A stretch of 64,000 nt of DNA, from assembly GCA_028583605.1 (NCBI GenBank), contig CM053329.1, positions 4,712,001-4,776,000 of the forward strand. Direction: 5' to 3'. The DNA comes from Dastarcus helophoroides (Eukaryota > Arthropoda > Insecta > Coleoptera > Bothrideridae). Below, piece after piece: positions 60,149-64,000 of this stretch. The translations under genes were made by a program, and so were the position numbers. Position 1 is the first letter of the stretch; every line of letters starts with the position of its first letter. Below the pieces are notes generated by a model. The model was given only the letters and a program-made list of their open reading frames with translations. It had not been told where the DNA came from and ran no database searches.

Positions 60149-60438
60149 ATTTTTTTAATGATTTCACCTCAAACAGAAGTAAGCACTTTTTTCAGGTGTT
60201 ATTTTTCTTCTAAAAGTAATGCAATAAATTCCACTTATTATGATTCCGTTTTTAATGGTCAACCCTTTTATGTAACGTAATCGTAGTAAAACATTTGGCT
60301 TTGTATAAATCTGTATAAACTTTAGTCTGCTTTTAAGGACTCTGTCTGTAGATCTAAATTGACATAATCTTGTCAGTTATTATGACTGACACAAGGTACG
60401 TATAACAAATTTTCAGTAAACTTATTGTCTTTGTAATA

Positions 60439-61474
60439 TACAGGTAGTAACAAACTCGCTTCTCACTACAGATATCTCAAAAAGGGTAAGAGATTTAATT
60501 GAAGCAAAGTTGTGTAATTTGCCCGTTAGGAATATTCCGTTGAGAAATTTAAGTATCCGTTGCTGTTCTTGAGATTTTTAAAGAAAAAAAAGTAAAATTA
60601 TGAATATTCGTTATTATTTCTTGGAGTTATTTGAGGAGTAATCGAAAAATTAAAAAGACCTTTTTATTGGCGTTTTTTATCCTTTATAACATTGCAAAAA
60701 AGTTTTTTATTAGACATTTCGTTTTTTGGCTACGGCCCTCTAAATTTTTATTGCATCTTTGGGTAGCTTTTGAAACTTCGACTTCATTGATGTACGTGGA
60801 TAAATTTTTCGTAAATTTAAACTGTCATCAAGGATAAACACTTTTTGTTGAGATTAACGTTACCGTATTATTTGTTCATAATTATTATTAATAAGTAATT
60901 ATTATTAACAATGAAATTATAAAAATTTTATTAGTCAGTAAGAACACAAGGTAATGGCGCAATAAATAAACTTTAACAAAGAACAGCAGACATAATTATA
61001 AATAACTGATCACCAAAAATAATGACAAATAAGTATGGATAAAGAAACTATGGATATTCAGAAAAACAAATAACAAATAAAACATTAACTGTCATATTCT
61101 GTTTGTGGTATTTTATTACATTCTATTTAATATCAAAAAAAGTTTTTTCTCTTGATGATAGTTTACACTTACGAAACGTCTAGATACATAAAAGTTTGAT
61201 ACATCAGCGAAGTCGGAGATTCAAAAGCTACATAAAGAAGCAATAAAAATTACAGGTACTTATTTAAAATAACACTTGATGCTATCGAAAAGACGAAACG
61301 TCTAGTAAAAAATTTTTGAGGCTATCTTGTAAAAGATTAAAAAAAGCCAACGAAAGAGTAGTTTTAGTTTTTCATTTACTCATCAAATGATGGCAAGAGA
61401 AAAAACAGAAATTCCAAATTTAACCTCCTAATTTAACCGATGCTGCATCTCTTACCGTTTTCGAGATCCTTGTA
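60439..61474. mobile_element. Foldback element family A (copy 1), uninterrupted
   Basis: The left end TATACAGGTAGTAACAAAC opens an element whose two halves are inverted copies. TAGCTTTTGAAACTTCGACTTC at about 60762 faces GAAGTCGGAGATTCAAAAGCTA at about 61210, and GGGTAAGAGAT at 60485 faces CTCTTACCGTTTTCGAGAT at 61450. The right end is shorter than in copy 2 by about 35 bp. The interior holds no coding sequence. This copy supplies the empty site for the gypsy insertion in copy 2. Confidence 0.88.
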
Positions 61475-61548
61475 TATAGTGTACTTTATGTAATCATAGT
61501 ATTTATACATATCTAACAGTATTTTATATAACAAGTTTTTTTTGGTGA

Positions 61549-61787
61549 AACGGACTGGTCCTTGGTTATCTTCAAAAACTGAAATACATATCTTGTCCCT
61601 TGAAATCAAGAAAGGTTAAATAAACACAACAAAGGTTGCTCTAACGCGTTTCGACAGCCAAAGTATCATCTTCAGAGAGATACTGTGAGAGATCTCTCTG
61701 AAGGTGATAGTTTGATTGTCGAAACGCGTTAGAACAACCTTTGTTGTGTTTTTTAATCGTTCTTGGTTTCAGGGGACAAGATTTGTT
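61549..61787. repeat. Compact palindrome, family B (copy 2)
   Basis: A segment from CTTGTCCC and AAGAAAGGTTAAATAAAC through CAAAGGTTGCTCTAACGCGTTTCGACAG (61595-61657) returns inverted as CTGATTGTCGAAACGCGTTAG through GGACAAG (about 61715-61782). The spacer is only about 55 bp and is itself partly self-complementary (GAGAGATCTCTC near 61688). Both arms contain the hairpin-plus-CGAAACG motif. Confidence 0.85.
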
Positions 61788-64000
61788 TATCAATATATAA
61801 CAAGTGGCTAAAATAGTTTTATTTTTTTTCATCAGTGTGAGTTAGAGCACCAGCCGAAGGCGAGTGATATAAACCACACGAGTAAAATAAACACATTTTA
61901 GCCGCAAGTTATTTATACAGTTATACACAATATTTTCTGAAACGTCATTCGAAATTAGAAAACAATATAATATTGCAAAAATTCAGCAAAATGACAAAAT
62001 TCTAATAATTTTTCCATAAAAAAAAGCAGAACAACACAATATTTAATTGAGTGTTATAATAAAATTTCATTTCAGTCTAAAGTGTAAAATAAAATTCTTT
62101 ATTTCACCCTTTTTCCTTTACTTTACACTTGTCTATAATGACATTGTTTTGATTTATCGAAACTGTTAAATAAATGTCATTTCGGGATGTGACGTTACAA
62201 AAAATGTATTATACAGTTATTATTGTATTTATTATGACTGATTTTCCACTTCTCTTGAAAGTCATTATAAATGACCGCAAGTCTTCTTTGAGATTCACTA
62301 ATTTAAATCAAAAATATTTTACTCCAAAGTGCCCATCAAACCATTAAATGAAACCATAAAGTTAAAATTTTGACTTCCAGAGTTGATATTTCTATTTGGG
62401 CTGCTAGAACAGGACCGCTACTACTGTATGTCCTTATCCACGTCAAATAGTGTCTGTTTCTATAAGTTTTCAATTTGACTACAGAACAAAAATAAATTGT
62501 TTTCTGTCTTCAGTTTAACTTCATTTCCGGATAACTTACAGGAACAAGAATATGTTTCTCCTTCAGAATTCTGATCCCTTGATGAGCTTATATTGAATTT
62601 AATTTTTAAAATAAAGAATGATGTGTGCTAAATACTTTTGAAATTTAATCTGACCAATTTATAACATGTTGTCATTGTGATTTGTCATAAACCCGAAAGA
62701 ACAAATAGATAATAAATACTCATTTTAGGCACGAATGAACAAACAAATTACTAGTTTCATTATAAAATAGTAATATCGCAGGAAAAATTGTGATTTACGG
62801 AGATATAAACTTATGAAATGACTAGGTTTCAGTTAGCTCGGCTGTCACACTCATAATCATCCATCAATAAACATTTCACTAATGGCTAGTAAGCGCGATA
62901 TCAATTTATACCCCTCTCAGGTCTATCCCTACTCTATCCAAATTCCGCTTCTGAAATTCATCATGTATATTGCAAGAGTTTAAAGATAGGTAGGAATTTA
63001 ATACGGGTCCAAAATGATATCCCGTTATCACTGGCGAAACACACCTATTAACACATTTCTGCATGTCTACACGTGGAAACTTCCAGTATATGTGTTGAAA
63101 TGGGTTTCATATGCCTGGATGATTATGTCGGAAAATGAGCTAGGATGGAAATTATATTTTACAGGCTCGGTCTGCGGTTAGAAACAGTTTAGAGAGTAGC
63201 ATTAATTAGAGATGGATGCTTTGCGTAAAAGAGGGGTATCTTGTAAAGACCACTTCCTTTATCTGCCTCGTCATAAAATTCGCAACAATTTAAGCTGTTG
63301 AAATAGGATTTACCACGACGTATTACGTAAAATACATTTAGCAAAAACACGAACAAAACAGCAGCTCGTATGGAAACTTCAAATGTAAAACCAGAGTTGC
63401 TTCTGTTGTTACGTTTTTTTGCAGATAATGACCAAGGCTGCGCAGCAAATCAAAGAAGCTTTTGCAAGGGGAGTAGCAATTGCATTCACTCTATATTACT
63501 TTTTATGATTTTAAGTACTAAATTAGTTTAAATTATTGTGGTAAATGCGTAAATTATTTTATTCTGCCTTATCTTGCCGTTTCAAAGGCAATGCAATGGT
63601 AGAATTGCACTGTCACGTAATAATATTGCATTACAAAACCTGCAAACCGTAAAGTGATCTAGTTTAGTACTTCTGTAGATATATTTGTTGTTTCTATTAT
63701 ATAATGTGAGTAAAAATTCTGGAGCTGTGCAGAAAATTGCTTAATATGCAAAAAAAATTCTTGGACTGGTCGACTTTGGTGATATTCATTTTCTGATTTT
63801 AACGTCATGATCAACTTTTTTCTAAAGGAACCTCGTATTTTTTATCGTAGTTGAAAAGCGGCTGGAATCACGATTTGAATGATATATCTCGTTATGACAC
63901 TGATGTGGATATTTTTCGATATAATCGAGTTTAAAATTAAACTAATGACTTTAATTGTGTTAAACTTGTGTTCGTGTAAATTCAGACATTGAAATTTAAA
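61788..64000. other. Unassigned AT-rich sequence
   Basis: No element ends, domains or repeat partners were recognised up to the end of the window. Confidence 0.4.

Noticed and set aside
59970..60167. A 65-codon gene in the 5' LTR
   Set aside because: The first residues come from flanking DNA outside the LTR. The frame itself is the LTR part of the read-through frame described for the other LTR.

Overview
The window looks like AT-rich arthropod DNA, most likely insect, from an intergenic or intronic region rich in transposons. The evidence is the mariner transposases, the insect-type LTR retrotransposons, the Penelope-like and LINE fragments, and the many TA-flanked inverted-repeat elements. 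I found no intact host gene, no convincing tRNA or rRNA gene, no CRISPR array and no bacterial features. Almost every open frame that can be recognised belongs to a decayed mobile element.

Layout. 0-4 kb: mostly unassigned, with a short GIY-YIG endonuclease remnant near 0.85-0.99 kb. 4.1-18.8 kb: a run of inverted-repeat (foldback or MITE-like) elements at 4.13-4.80, 7.11-7.72, 9.55-10.24, 14.9-16.07 and 16.3-18.8 kb. The last holds a two-exon coding fragment on the minus strand. 20-25 kb: a tRNA-like SINE candidate, a long hairpin, a GC-rich hairpin, an (AAT)n microsatellite and a LINE 3' tail. 28-29.2 kb: a mariner copy with both ends but a broken transposase. 29.6-33.9 kb: a degraded LINE with a foreign block in its middle and two nested inverted-repeat elements in its 3' tail. 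34.3-35.7 and 38.7-40.1 kb: two copies, in opposite orientation, of a roughly 1.4-kb almost fully palindromic element, the second next to a THAP-domain fragment. 40.1-44.6 kb: another foldback element (family A) interrupted by a 3'-truncated Ty3/gypsy retrotransposon. 44.6-54.8 kb: the longest stretch with no recognised element. 54.8-55.7 kb: an internally deleted mariner of a second type. 56.4-57.6 kb: another foldback element. 57.7-60.1 kb: a young, internally deleted LTR retrotransposon with two 267-bp LTRs and a 4-bp target duplication. 60.4-61.8 kb: an uninterrupted copy of family A and a compact palindrome of family B. 61.8-64 kb: nothing recognised.

How it fits together. The autonomous elements are all dead by visible stops, frameshifts or deletions. 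Most sequence belongs to non-autonomous inverted-repeat elements, many ending in TA-flanked CAGG or CAGGGT termini even though their interiors differ. This suggests one or a few transposase sources acting on many families. Several elements sit inside others, which gives a relative order of insertion. The observations that most merit follow-up are the density of palindromes, the captured two-exon gene fragment, the THAP fragment, and a recurring hairpin followed by CGAAACG.
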